A stretch of 64,000 bases of DNA from contig JADJUF010000001.1 of assembly GCA_016717005.1 (NCBI GenBank), forward strand, positions 124,001-188,000, given 5' to 3'. The first letter of the stretch is position 1, and every line of letters starts with the position of its first letter. Source of the stretch: Myxococcales bacterium. GTDB lineage: Bacteria; Myxococcota_A; Polyangia; Haliangiales; Haliangiaceae. The notes below the pieces were generated by a model that saw only the letters and a list, made by a program, of their open reading frames with translations, searched no databases and was not told where the DNA came from. Positions 16,035 through 27,073 of the stretch are shown here, piece after piece. Position numbers and translations under genes: made by a program.

Positions 16035-17249
16035 TCAGGCGAACAGCGCGACCAGCTCGGCGTGCCGGGCGCGCGCGTCGGCCTGACCGAGCTCGATCAG
16101 CGCGCGCGCGAACGCGCCGTCGAACAGCAGGTACGACAGCAGGTCGCCGACGCGGTGGGGGTCGCCGTCGGCGAGCCAGCGCAGCGCGACGCCGGCGGCG
16201 CCGCGCCCGGCCGCGAACCGGCTCGTGCCGACGAGCTCGGCCGCCATCGCGCCCACGTCGCGCGACGGCTCGAGGTGGACGACCTCGACCGGCGTCATCG
16301 GCGGCACGCCCATCGCGGTCAGCTCGGCGCCGAGGTCGTCGACGAAGCCCGGCCCGTACCGGCGGGTCCCGGCCTCGAGCAGCTGGTTGATCCTGGTCAG
16401 GCGATCGAGATCGCTGTCGAGGCCGTCGACGAACAGCGCGTTGAGCGCCTTGCCGGCCAGGTACAGCGGCGACGAGGCCGCCTCGCGCCGGGCCGCGGCC
16501 TCGGCCGGCCCGGGGCGCTCGCCGCTGCCGGGGTTGACCAGCAGCACCCGCCGCGCGCCCAGGTTGATCGCCGGCGACAGCGGCACCATCTGGCGCAGCC
16601 CGCCGTCGCAGTAGAGATCCCCGTCGAGGGTCACCGCCGGGAACAGCAACGGGATCGCCGCGGACGCGAGCGCGTGCCGGACCGTCAGCGTCGCCGGGAC
16701 CATCGCGCCCGCCGCGCCGCCGGACCGGACCGGCAACCGGCTCTGGTGGAACACCACCGCCCGGCCGCTCGCGACCTGGGTGGTCGCGACCGCGATCGCC
16801 CGCAGGTGGCCGGCCGCGAGGTGCGCGGCGATCGCCGGCGTCGAGACCATCGCCGTGAGGATGCGCTCGAACGGCCGCGCGTCGAGCAGGCCGCCGCGGA
16901 CGCCGTGGGCCCGCAGCGCGCGCTTGAGCCGCCCCGGGATCCCGGCCACGTCCGCGGTCATCGCCAGCACCTCGATCGCCGAGGGCCGCAGCACCGCGCG
17001 CAGGTCGAGGGCCGACCACGCCGCGCACACCCGGTCGACCGCGGCCACGGGATCCGCGGCGGCCGCCGCCAGGGCGAGCGCGTTGATACTGCCGGCCGAG
17101 GTGCCCGACAGGATGTCGAACCCGAACGGCCGCGGCAGATCGCGGGCGACCTCGCGCACCAGGTAGCGCAGCACGCCGGCCTGGTAGGCCCCCAGGGCCG
17201 AGGCCCCGGCCAGGACGATCGCCGACGGACGGTCGGTCGCGGACAGCAT
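16035..17249 (-). CDS. patatin-like phospholipase
   Basis: 404 aa from an ATG at 17249 (a GTG five codons upstream is possible). The patatin motifs are IVLAGASALGAYQAGVL (oxyanion glycine loop), SGTSAGSINAL (GxSxG with the catalytic Ser) and LYCDGGLRQMVPLSPA (DGG with the catalytic Asp). The family hydrolyses lipid acyl esters. No signal peptide is seen, so it is either cytoplasmic or secreted by another route. The C-terminal third is Ala/Arg-rich. Confidence 0.93.
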   Translation of the reverse strand: MLSATDRPSAIVLAGASALGAYQAGVLRYLVREVARDLPRPFGFDILSGTSAGSINALALAAAAADPVAAVDRVCAAWSALDLRAVLRPSAIEVLAMTADVAGIPGRLKRALRAHGVRGGLLDARPFERILTAMVSTPAIAAHLAAGHLRAIAVATTQVASGRAVVFHQSRLPVRSGGAAGAMVPATLTVRHALASAAIPLLFPAVTLDGDLYCDGGLRQMVPLSPAINLGARRVLLVNPGSGERPGPAEAAARREAASSPLYLAGKALNALFVDGLDSDLDRLTRINQLLEAGTRRYGPGFVDDLGAELTAMGVPPMTPVEVVHLEPSRDVGAMAAELVGTSRFAAGRGAAGVALRWLADGDPHRVGDLLSYLLFDGAFARALIELGQADARARHAELVALFA

Positions 17250-17367
17250 GGGCCATCGTGCCACGGCGCCTGCGCGCCCGCGACGGCGCGGGGCCGTCCT
17301 CGACGCGGCGATCGCGCGGTGATCGGTCGCGCTTCGTGGCGCGGCCGGGGTGCGCTACACCCGGGCC

Positions 17368-17928
17368 ATGGCCCCGCTCGATCACGCCGTCGCCCTGCCC
17401 CGGCGCGCCGACGGCACCCTGCGCCTGGCGGTCTGGGCCGACACCCACGCCCGGCCCCACCCGGCCGCGCACGCGCACCTGGCCGCGTGGGCGCCCGACG
17501 CCATCGTCCACGCCGGCGACATCGGCGCCCAGGCGGTCGTCGACGACCTGGCCGCGATCGCGCCGGTCCACGCGATCCGCGGCAACATCGACGGCGATCT
17601 GGCCCTGCCCGACGAGCTGATCCTCGACGTGACTGGCGGCAGCGCGCTGCGGATCTTGCTGGTGCACATCGGCGTGGCCGGGCCGCGGCTGCGCGGTGAG
17701 GTCGCGCGGCGCGCCGCCGCGGTCGGCGCGCACCTGGTCGTCTGCGGCCACTCGCACGTGCCGTTCATCGGGCGCGATCGCGGCGTCGCGATCTTCAACC
17801 CCGGCTCGGTCGGGCCGCGGCGCTTCGATCTGCCGATCGTCTGGGGCACGATGACGCTGGGCCCGCGCGGCCTGGCCCTGGCCCACGTCGACGCGGCCAC
17901 CGGCGCCCCCTGGCAGCCGCCCGGCTGA
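17368..17928 (+). CDS. YfcE/MJ0936-type metallophosphoesterase
   Basis: 186 aa from an ATG at 17368 (frame opens upstream at a GTG). Metallophosphoesterase motifs in order: AVWADTHA (DxH), IVHAGDIG (GDxx), IRGNIDGD (GNxD), LVHIG, and VCGHSHVPF (GHSH), then IFNPGSVGPRR, a signature of the YfcE/MJ0936 group. Members hydrolyse phosphodiesters using two metal ions. The usual GNHD is GNID here, which is normal for this group (GNCD/GNVD). Divergent from the patatin gene, with about 120 bp between their starts. Confidence 0.9.
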   Translation: MAPLDHAVALPRRADGTLRLAVWADTHARPHPAAHAHLAAWAPDAIVHAGDIGAQAVVDDLAAIAPVHAIRGNIDGDLALPDELILDVTGGSALRILLVHIGVAGPRLRGEVARRAAAVGAHLVVCGHSHVPFIGRDRGVAIFNPGSVGPRRFDLPIVWGTMTLGPRGLALAHVDAATGAPWQPPG

Positions 17929-17970
17929 TCGCGCCCCCACCGGCGCCCGCGCCGGCGGTACCCTCGCGCC

Positions 17971-19638
17971 ATGCAGCTCTCCCGAGTGATCCTCGCCGGC
18001 CTGGTGGCGGCGGCCGCGTGCGGCGGCGACGGCGGCGCGCCCGCGCTCGACGCCGGCGTCGACGCCGGCCAGGACGCCGACCTCGGCACGATCGTCGAGC
18101 CCGGCGATCCCGGCGCGGCCGACGTGCGCGTCGACGTCCGGGTCGACCGCGCCCGCGCCACGATCTCGCCGCTGATCTACGGCGTCAACGGCGGCGCCGA
18201 CGTCGCGCGCGACCGCCCGCGGATCCAGCGCGTCGGCGGCAACCGCCTGACCGCGTACAACTGGGAGAACAACGCGTCCAACGCCGGCAGCGACTACTGC
18301 TTCCAGAACGACCGCACCTTCGGCGGCCCCGGCACCCCGCCCGCGGCCGCCTACCGCGCCACGCTCGACGACGCCCGCGCCCGCGGCACCGCGGCGCTGG
18401 TGACGGTGCCGATCATCGACCACGTCGCCGCCGACCACGACGACCTCGGCGACGGCGGCCAGGGACCGCCGGCCTGCGTCGGCGACGTCCGCAACTCGGG
18501 CGCCAACTTCCTCGACACCCGCTTCGTCGCCAACGTCGCCCGCAAGGGCGGCGCGTTCGCCGCGACGCCCGATCTCGGCGACGGCGCGGTCTACCAGGAC
18601 GAGGCCGTCGACTTCATCCGGCGCACCTGGAGCGACGTGCGGGTCCTGGTCGATCTCGACAACGAGCCCGACCTGTGGTCGTCGACCCACGCCCGGGTCC
18701 ACCCGACGCCGGTGACCTACGCCGAGCTGCTCGAGCGGACCACGCGGTTCGCCGCCGCCGTCAAGGACGCGTGGCCCGCGGCCGAGGTGCTGGGCTTCGT
18801 CAGCTACGGCTTCGCCGGCTACGAGACCTTGCAGAGCGCGCCCGACGGCGCTGGCCGCCGGTTCATCCCGTTCTTCCTCGACGGCCTGCGCGCGGCCGAG
18901 ACCCAGGCCGGCCACCGGCTCGTCGACTACCTCGATCTGCACTGGTACCCCGAGGCCCAGGGCGACGGCCGCCGCATCTCCGACGTCGCCGACGGCACCG
19001 GCGCGGCCGCGCGGGTCCAGGCCCCGCGCTCGCTGTGGGACCCGACCTACGCGGAGGACAGCTGGATCGTCAACGACTTCCTGCACGCGCCGATCGCGCT
19101 CCTGCCGTCGCTGCGCGCCGACATCGACGCCCACTACCCCGGCACCAAGCTGGCGTTCACCGAGTGGAACTACGGCGGCGGCGACCACATCAGCGGCGCG
19201 ATCGCCACCGCCGACGTGCTCGGCGTCCTCGGTCGCGAGCAGGTCGGGCTGGCCACGCTGTGGCTCCTGCGCCCGACCGCGCGCGAGCAGTTCTTGCTGG
19301 CCGGCCTGCGGATCTTCACCAGCTACGACGGCGCCGGGGCCGGCTTCGGCGGCACCAGCGTCAGCGCCACCACCACCGACGCCGCCCGGGTGACCGCCTA
19401 CGGCTCCGACGACGACTTCGGCGGCCGCCAGGTGATCGTGCTGATCAACAAGTCGACCGGTCCCCTGACCGCCGGCGTCACGGTGGCGGCGCCGCGCACC
19501 CTGACGACCGCCGACCGCTGGGTCCTGGCCGGCGCCAGCCCGACGATCACGCCGGGCGCCGCCGTCACGGCCACCGCCACCAACGCGTTCCGGGTCGACC
19601 TGCCGCCGTCGTCGGTCACCGTGCTGGTGCCGCGCTGA
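17971..19638 (+). CDS. glycoside hydrolase family 44 lipoprotein (endoglucanase/xyloglucanase)
   Basis: 555 aa. Lipoprotein signal MQLSRVILAGLVAAAACGG, then an Asp/Ala/Gly linker. The GH44 core starts with RATISPLIYGVNGG and IQRVGGNRLTAYNWENNASN, which is highly typical of GH44. The acid/base is probably the Glu in DLDNEPDLWS and the nucleophile the Glu in AFTEWNYGG. A C-terminal beta domain follows. GH44 enzymes cleave beta-1,4-glucans such as cellulose and xyloglucan. Being surface-anchored, it could release oligosaccharides for uptake. No other carbohydrate-utilisation genes lie beside it. Confidence 0.93.
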   Translation: MQLSRVILAGLVAAAACGGDGGAPALDAGVDAGQDADLGTIVEPGDPGAADVRVDVRVDRARATISPLIYGVNGGADVARDRPRIQRVGGNRLTAYNWENNASNAGSDYCFQNDRTFGGPGTPPAAAYRATLDDARARGTAALVTVPIIDHVAADHDDLGDGGQGPPACVGDVRNSGANFLDTRFVANVARKGGAFAATPDLGDGAVYQDEAVDFIRRTWSDVRVLVDLDNEPDLWSSTHARVHPTPVTYAELLERTTRFAAAVKDAWPAAEVLGFVSYGFAGYETLQSAPDGAGRRFIPFFLDGLRAAETQAGHRLVDYLDLHWYPEAQGDGRRISDVADGTGAAARVQAPRSLWDPTYAEDSWIVNDFLHAPIALLPSLRADIDAHYPGTKLAFTEWNYGGGDHISGAIATADVLGVLGREQVGLATLWLLRPTAREQFLLAGLRIFTSYDGAGAGFGGTSVSATTTDAARVTAYGSDDDFGGRQVIVLINKSTGPLTAGVTVAAPRTLTTADRWVLAGASPTITPGAAVTATATNAFRVDLPPSSVTVLVPR

Positions 19639-19801
19639 CCGCGGCGCCTGCAACGCCCTGCAACAGCCCTGCGACCGCCGCCGGTTTCACCACGCTGCGC
19701 CGGCGCGGACGACCGGCCTGAGTTCGCGCACCTGCGCGCGTCCCGGGGCCGGCACGGCGCGTGCTCATGGTCGAGACACATCCCGAACGCCGAGGTCCCT
19801 C

Positions 19802-20047
19802 ATGTGTCGTCGCGTCAACTGTAGCCAATGCAACAAGCCCACCTTCGCCGGCTGCGGCATGCACGTCGAGCAGGTCCTGGGCGACGTGCCCCGGGCCAAG
19901 CGCTGCCGCTGCGGCGAGGAGCCCCGCGCCACGGCGCCGGTCGCCAAGGCCAAGGCCACCAAGGGCCACGGCCACGGCAAGAGCGCGGCGCCGGCCGCCC
20001 CCGCCGAGCTCGCCGCGGCGCGCCCATGGTGGCAGCTGTTCAAGTGA
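19802..20047 (+). CDS. small CxxC zinc-type protein
   Basis: 81 aa. The N-terminal half, MCRRVNCSQCNKPTFAGCG then HVEQVL and RCRCGEE, has CxxC and CxC pairs that could bind one zinc. This is a widely found uncharacterised small family (CxxV-CxxC-KPTxxGCGxHV pattern). The second half is a low-complexity Ala/Lys/Gly/His tail ending WWQLFK. A GAGG lies about eight bases ahead of the ATG. Function unknown. Confidence 0.75.
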   Translation: MCRRVNCSQCNKPTFAGCGMHVEQVLGDVPRAKRCRCGEEPRATAPVAKAKATKGHGHGKSAAPAAPAELAAARPWWQLFK

Positions 20048-20234
20048 CCGCCGGCGGCGCGTCGCCGGCGTGGCGCTGGGCCAGGCGCGTCAGGACGTCC
20101 TGATCCTCGAGCGTCGGCGCCGGCGGCGCGCGACTCGTCGCTGACGTGGCGCTGGGCCCGGCGCGCCCGGACGTCCTGATCCTCGAGCGTCGTCGCCGGT
20201 GGCCTGATCCTCGAGCGTCGTCGCCGTCGGCGCG

Positions 20235-22195
<1,961 letters not shown>

Positions 22196-22199
<4 letters not shown>

Positions 22200-22588
22200 G
22201 CGGCACCTCCGACGAACGCGACCAGCTCGATCTCGACCCGGGCGTCCTTCGGCAGCCGCGCCACCTGCACCGTCGACCGCGCCGGCGGCGCGCCGGTGAA
22301 GCGCTGGGCGTAGATCTCGTTGACCGCCGCGAAGTCGGCGAGGTCGGTGAGGAAGATGGTCGACTTGACGACGTCGGCGAAGCCGGCGCCCGCCGCGGCC
22401 AGGACCGCGCCGAGGTTGTCGAGCACCAGCCGGGTCTCGGCGGCGATGTCGCCGGTGAGCATCTGCCCGGTGGCGGGGTCGAGCGGGATCTGGCCCGAGG
22501 TGAACACCATGGCGCCGATGCGGATGGCCTGGGAGTACGGCCCGATCGCGGCCGGCGCCTGGGGCGTGGCGATGGCGGTTCGCTGCAT
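22196..22588 (-). CDS. ridA: RidA family enamine/imine deaminase
   Basis: 130 aa from an ATG at 22588, which gives the usual RidA start (TPQAPAAIGPYSQAIRIGAM). Further family motifs are VFTSGQIPLDPATG and the C-terminal RSTVQVARLPKDARVEIE, which carries the conserved Arg that binds the carboxylate. It deaminates reactive enamines such as 2-aminoacrylate. It is the first gene of a two-gene unit with acs, coupled by a 4-bp overlap. A tRNA gene lies divergently about 90 bp upstream. Confidence 0.93.
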
Positions 22589-22675
22589 CCCTCGTTGGTA
22601 CCATGCGTCCCCGGCGCTTCGTCGCCATGGACCCGTTGACACGCGCGCGGGCGACGGCTACACAACGCACGTCTC

Positions 22676-22747
22676 GGGCGCTTAACTCAGCGGCAGAGTG
22701 ACGCCTTCACACGGCGTAAGTCGTAGGTTCAATCCCTACAGTGCCCA
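22676..22747 (+). tRNA. tRNA-Val (anticodon CAC)
   Basis: A full 72-nt cloverleaf: acceptor GGGCGCT pairs with AGTGCCC (one G-U), D stem ACTC/GAGT, anticodon stem ACGCC/GGCGT with loop TTCACAC (anticodon CAC), variable AAGTC, T stem GTAGG/CCTAC with loop TTCAATC, and discriminator A. The 3' CCA is not encoded. Stand-alone gene. Confidence 0.95.
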
Positions 22748-22814
22748 CGAACGATCGAGCCCTCGGTCGATCGACAGCGAGCGGCGGGCAGGTGCGGGAG
22801 CGGTCGCGTCGCGT

Positions 22815-23705
22815 TCAGCGCTTGCGATCGCTGAGACCCTCGGAGCCGGTCTGGGTCTCCTCGGACTGCGACCAGTCGATGAGCTGATCCTCGTCGACGG
22901 GCTCGGGCTCCTTCTTCCAGGCCTCGCCGAGATCGGTCTCGATCTCGAAGTCGGTGGCGGTCGAGGCCCGGCCCGGCGCCGGGCGCGGATCGGACTTGCG
23001 ATGCGACATCGCGGCGGCGGCCTGCGGGCGCCGCACCCCGAGGGTCGTGCGCGGGGTGGCGCCGTTGCTGCGCGGCGGCGCCGGCGGGTCTCCGAGCGGC
23101 GGCGGCTCGGCGCTGCGCGTGGTCCGGGCGCCGTTGTCGCCGCTCGTCGGGCGCGCGGCCACGGGTGCGGCGGGCAGCGGCGCCGCGGGCGCGGGCGGCG
23201 CGGGCGGCGCGGGCGGCGTCGGCGCGAGCCGCGCGACCTCGGCGGTGCGCTCGTCGCTCGTCGACGCGCGGGTCGGGGCCGCCGTCGCCGCGGTCGCGGT
23301 CGGGGCAGCCGCCGGCGCCAGGGCCGCGGCCACCGCGGCGACCGCGGTCGGCGTCTTGGCGGCCGCGACCGCAGGCGGCGGCGCGACCAGCCCGCGGCCC
23401 AGCCCGCGGGCGGCGATCTGCGCCAGGCACGCCCACAGGATCGGCAGCGGGATGTGCTCGCAGAGCACCGGCACGGTGATCGTGTCGACCACGAGGCGCG
23501 CGTCGGTGCGCGGCGCGGCCAGGCACGCCGTCAAGAGCTTGGTCCACTCGGCCCGCGGCAGGTGCGTCGCCAGCACCTCGGGCGTCGTGTGGGTCAGCAC
23601 GTCGTCGGGGGTCGCCATCCCCAGCGCCAGCGCGCTGCCGATCGCGGCGGTGAAGAACGCCCGCAGCCCGAGCACCGACGGCGTCGCTACCGCCGTCACG
23701 GTCAC
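22815..23705 (-). CDS. helical TPxVLxxHLP-repeat protein with long Pro/Ala linker (unknown function)
   Basis: 296 aa from a GTG at 23705 that overlaps the stop of the gene before it (GTGA). The first 120 residues hold two copies of a repeat of about 36 residues (ATPDDVLTHTTPEVLATHLP, then TDARLVVDTITVPVLCEHIP), each ending in a hydrophobic helix. A long Ala/Pro/Thr-rich linker follows, then an acidic C-terminal motif (FEIETDLGEAWKKEPEPVDE). No signal peptide or membrane helix. The family is not one I recognise. Pairing with the upstream gene, which has the same repeat, suggests a complex of the two. Confidence 0.65.
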   Translation of the reverse strand: MTVTAVATPSVLGLRAFFTAAIGSALALGMATPDDVLTHTTPEVLATHLPRAEWTKLLTACLAAPRTDARLVVDTITVPVLCEHIPLPILWACLAQIAARGLGRGLVAPPPAVAAAKTPTAVAAVAAALAPAAAPTATAATAAPTRASTSDERTAEVARLAPTPPAPPAPPAPAAPLPAAPVAARPTSGDNGARTTRSAEPPPLGDPPAPPRSNGATPRTTLGVRRPQAAAAMSHRKSDPRPAPGRASTATDFEIETDLGEAWKKEPEPVDEDQLIDWSQSEETQTGSEGLSDRKR

Positions 23706-24001
23706 CTGCCCCCGGCGATCCCGGCCCGCTCGGCCGCAGCAGCGATGCACTCCCAGAGCACGTCGTGTGGCAGGTGTCGGGCCATCACGTCGGGCGTGAC
23801 CGTCTCGAGCACCCCCTCGGGCGTCATGGCCCCGGCGGCCAGCGACGCGGCCAGGACCTTCGACAGGAGATCGGGCGGCAGGTTGGTCGCGAGCACCTCC
23901 GGCGTCGCGTGGCGCAGGACGTCGGCCGGCGCGAAGATCTGCTGGGTCAGCCCAGACTCCATCATCGTCGCGAACCAGCGCTGACGTGCTTCGATCGACA
24001 T
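23702..24001 (-). CDS. small helical TPxVLxxHLP-repeat protein (unknown function)
   Basis: 99 aa. After a short N-terminal helix (MSIEARQRWFATMMESGL) come two repeats: FAPADVLRHATPEVLATNLP and MTPEGVLETVTPDVMARHLP, each followed by a hydrophobic helix (LLSKVLAASLAAG, VLWECIAAAAERA). The next gene on the same strand carries two more copies and overlaps by GTGA. The repeat is probably helical and used for binding. No named family recognised. Confidence 0.7.
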   Translation of the reverse strand: MSIEARQRWFATMMESGLTQQIFAPADVLRHATPEVLATNLPPDLLSKVLAASLAAGAMTPEGVLETVTPDVMARHLPHDVLWECIAAAAERAGIAGGR

Positions 24002-24178
24002 CTCTCGACGGTATCACAACGGCGCAGGGCCCCGGTGCGCGCGGCAGCTGGCCGCGGGTAGCGGCGGGTGCGCCGCCGCTGGATCACTGGCCTGACCAGT
24101 ACCCGCGACCCACTTTCTGCGCCGCGACGGCTGGACTAGCGGTTGCGCGAGAGCAGTTCTTTGCGCAAGGTGCCTGGT
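24002..24178. other. divergent intergenic region upstream of the NUDIX gene
   Basis: 177 bp between the repeat-protein operon (minus) and the NUDIX gene (plus). GC is somewhat lower than in flanking genes. No clear sigma-70 promoter or terminator. A short inverted G+C repeat (GGGTAGCGGCGGGTGCGCCGCC region, 24056-24078) may form a hairpin. A ribosome-site-like AAGGTG sits 9 bases ahead of the NUDIX ATG. Confidence 0.5.
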
Positions 24179-24625
24179 ATGACCCGCGGTGAAGTCAGGT
24201 CGCGTGAATCGGCGGGGACGGTCCTGTATCGAAGTCGTGGCGACGATCTCGAGGTCCTCCTGGTCCATCCCGCTGGGGCCTACAACCGCCGGGCGCCCTG
24301 GGGCATCCCCAAGGGGCAGCCCAATCCGGACGAGGATCTCGAGGCCACCGCCCGCCGCGAAACCATGGAAGAAACCGGCGTGATCGCCGGACCGCTGGTG
24401 GCGGTCGGCTACGTCGACTACACCCGCTCGCGCAAGCGCGTCCACGGCTTCGTCGGGGCCGCGCCCGAGGACGCCGCCCCGCGGTGCGCCTCGTGGGAGG
24501 TCGACAAGGCGGAGTTCATCGAGATCACCCGGGCGCGGCGAATCATCCACCCCGACCAGGCGTCGCTGCTCGACCGGATGCTCAAGATCATCGCCGGCGA
24601 GTCGGTCGGCCTCGCCGCTGGGTGA
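24179..24625 (+). CDS. NUDIX hydrolase
   Basis: 148 aa from the ATG at 24179. The NUDIX box is complete: within GQPNPDEDLEATARRETMEE then TGV, giving Gx5Ex7REUxEExGU. The N-terminus (SAGTVLYRS) and C-terminus (WEVDKAEFIEITRARRIIHP) fit the MutT/DIADENOSINE (Ap4A-type) group acting on nucleoside diphosphate-linked substrates; the exact substrate cannot be told. It precedes the sigma factor gene by 340 bp and is probably its own unit. Confidence 0.92.
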   Translation: MTRGEVRSRESAGTVLYRSRGDDLEVLLVHPAGAYNRRAPWGIPKGQPNPDEDLEATARRETMEETGVIAGPLVAVGYVDYTRSRKRVHGFVGAAPEDAAPRCASWEVDKAEFIEITRARRIIHPDQASLLDRMLKIIAGESVGLAAG

Positions 24626-24965
24626 TCCCGGCCGAAATCGGCGGCCCGGCATCGTCGACGCGCGGTCCGCGAACAGTCCTGTCCACGGCCCCTGATTCTT
24701 TTTTATTTCAGGCGGTTAAGCAACCCGAACGGCGTTCGGGGACATTTCGATCGATCGCAGGCATTGCGGCGACGGTGGCGGATGATCACTCTGCTGGGAA
24801 TCGGATCCGATACCGGTTCGGTTGCCCGTCGTAGTAGCAGTACATCCGCTCGCCCGCCCCGCCCGACTTTCTGGGCATTCGCGCGTCCCTCGCGCAACGT
24901 TTTCGGCTGGACGAGCGTCGGAACAACGATCGGCACGCACCGCGGCCGAATCGCGGGAGAACGTC
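24626..24965. other. 340-bp leader/promoter region of the sigma factor gene
   Basis: No gene is supported. This is one of the least GC-rich parts of the window. It has a T-rich run (TTCTTTTTTATTTC, 24695-24708) and, just after, a perfect hairpin: CCCGAAC (24724-24730), loop GGC, GTTCGGG (24734-24740). The hairpin follows the T run rather than preceding it, so it is not a standard plus-strand terminator. A regulated promoter or structured leader for the sigma factor is plausible. A ribosome site GGGAGAA is 8 bases ahead of the ATG. Confidence 0.5.
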
Positions 24966-26303
<1,338 letters not shown>

Positions 26304-26430
26304 CCGGTCCGCGGGCGGCGAAGGTCGTCCGGCCTGCGCCGCCCCGCGCGTCGGACCGGCGCCGCAAGCTCGGGATCTCGAAATTACCGGGTGAACCGTC
26401 AGCGTCGGGGAGCCGTGATAGCGTCGGCCG

Positions 26431-27054
26431 ATGGCACAGCGTCGCGGTGGAGTGGTCCTGGTCCTCGCGCTGATCACGGGCTGCGCCCCGGCGCTGACCG
26501 GGGGGCCGCATCACCCCCGATGGCGCGCGGCCGGTGACGGCTCGGCGCGTGGCCGGCTGGTGGTCGGCAGCCGCTACGATCCGACCGGGCGCGTCGACGG
26601 GTACTTCCAGGGCGATCGGCGGATCTCGCTCGACGAGCTGCTCCACATCACGGGCCACGGCGCCCAGGCCGAGCGCATGGCCACGCGGCGATGGCTCCGA
26701 CCGACGCTGATGACGATCGGCGCCGCCGTGATCGTGGGCGGCCTGGCCTACTCGTTCAGCACGGAAAGCTGCACGTACGTGCCACCCATGGTCGCCGAGT
26801 TCGAGCGGTGCAACGATGACATGCAGGACCAGCGCCTCACCGGCGGCGTCGTCGCCATCGCCGGCGCCGCGATCGCGACGACCGGGCTGTTGATCGGTTC
26901 GGGCCGCCCGGCCGGATCGGAGGTCGACCATTGGGCGTCCGAGTACAACCGGGCCAACAACCTCCCGCCCATCACCCGCGCGTCGGTGCAGGTCCGCATC
27001 GGCGCCGCGGCCGATCGCCACGGCGCGGGGCTCGTGGTCGCCGGCGGCTTCTGA
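26431..27054 (+). CDS. hypothetical lipoprotein with membrane segments
   Basis: 207 aa. Lipoprotein-type signal GGVVLVLALITGCAP. Two later hydrophobic segments, LMTIGAAVIVGGLAYSF and GGVVAIAGAAIATTGLLIGS, flank a Cys-containing loop (SCTYVPPMVAEFERC) and could be transmembrane helices. The C-terminus (RASVQVRIGAA...GAGLVVAGGF) is beta-rich and ends in Phe, as in outer-membrane proteins. It is convergent with the metalloprotease gene; the gap is 19 bp. No named family. Confidence 0.65.
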   Translation: MAQRRGGVVLVLALITGCAPALTGGPHHPRWRAAGDGSARGRLVVGSRYDPTGRVDGYFQGDRRISLDELLHITGHGAQAERMATRRWLRPTLMTIGAAVIVGGLAYSFSTESCTYVPPMVAEFERCNDDMQDQRLTGGVVAIAGAAIATTGLLIGSGRPAGSEVDHWASEYNRANNLPPITRASVQVRIGAAADRHGAGLVVAGGF

Positions 27055-27073
27055 GCGGCGGCCGCGCGGCGGG

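Noticed and set aside
16035..19653. 1267-residue minus-strand frame
   Set aside because: Antisense of GH44 and phosphoesterase genes; the patatin gene uses another frame.
22439..22670. Extension of acs upstream through ridA
   Set aside because: The frame has no acetyl-CoA synthetase similarity before the GTG at 22199, and ridA occupies the region.
24695..24740. Intrinsic terminator for the NUDIX gene
   Set aside because: The T run comes before the hairpin on the plus strand, and the minus strand has A residues after the hairpin, so neither orientation fits.
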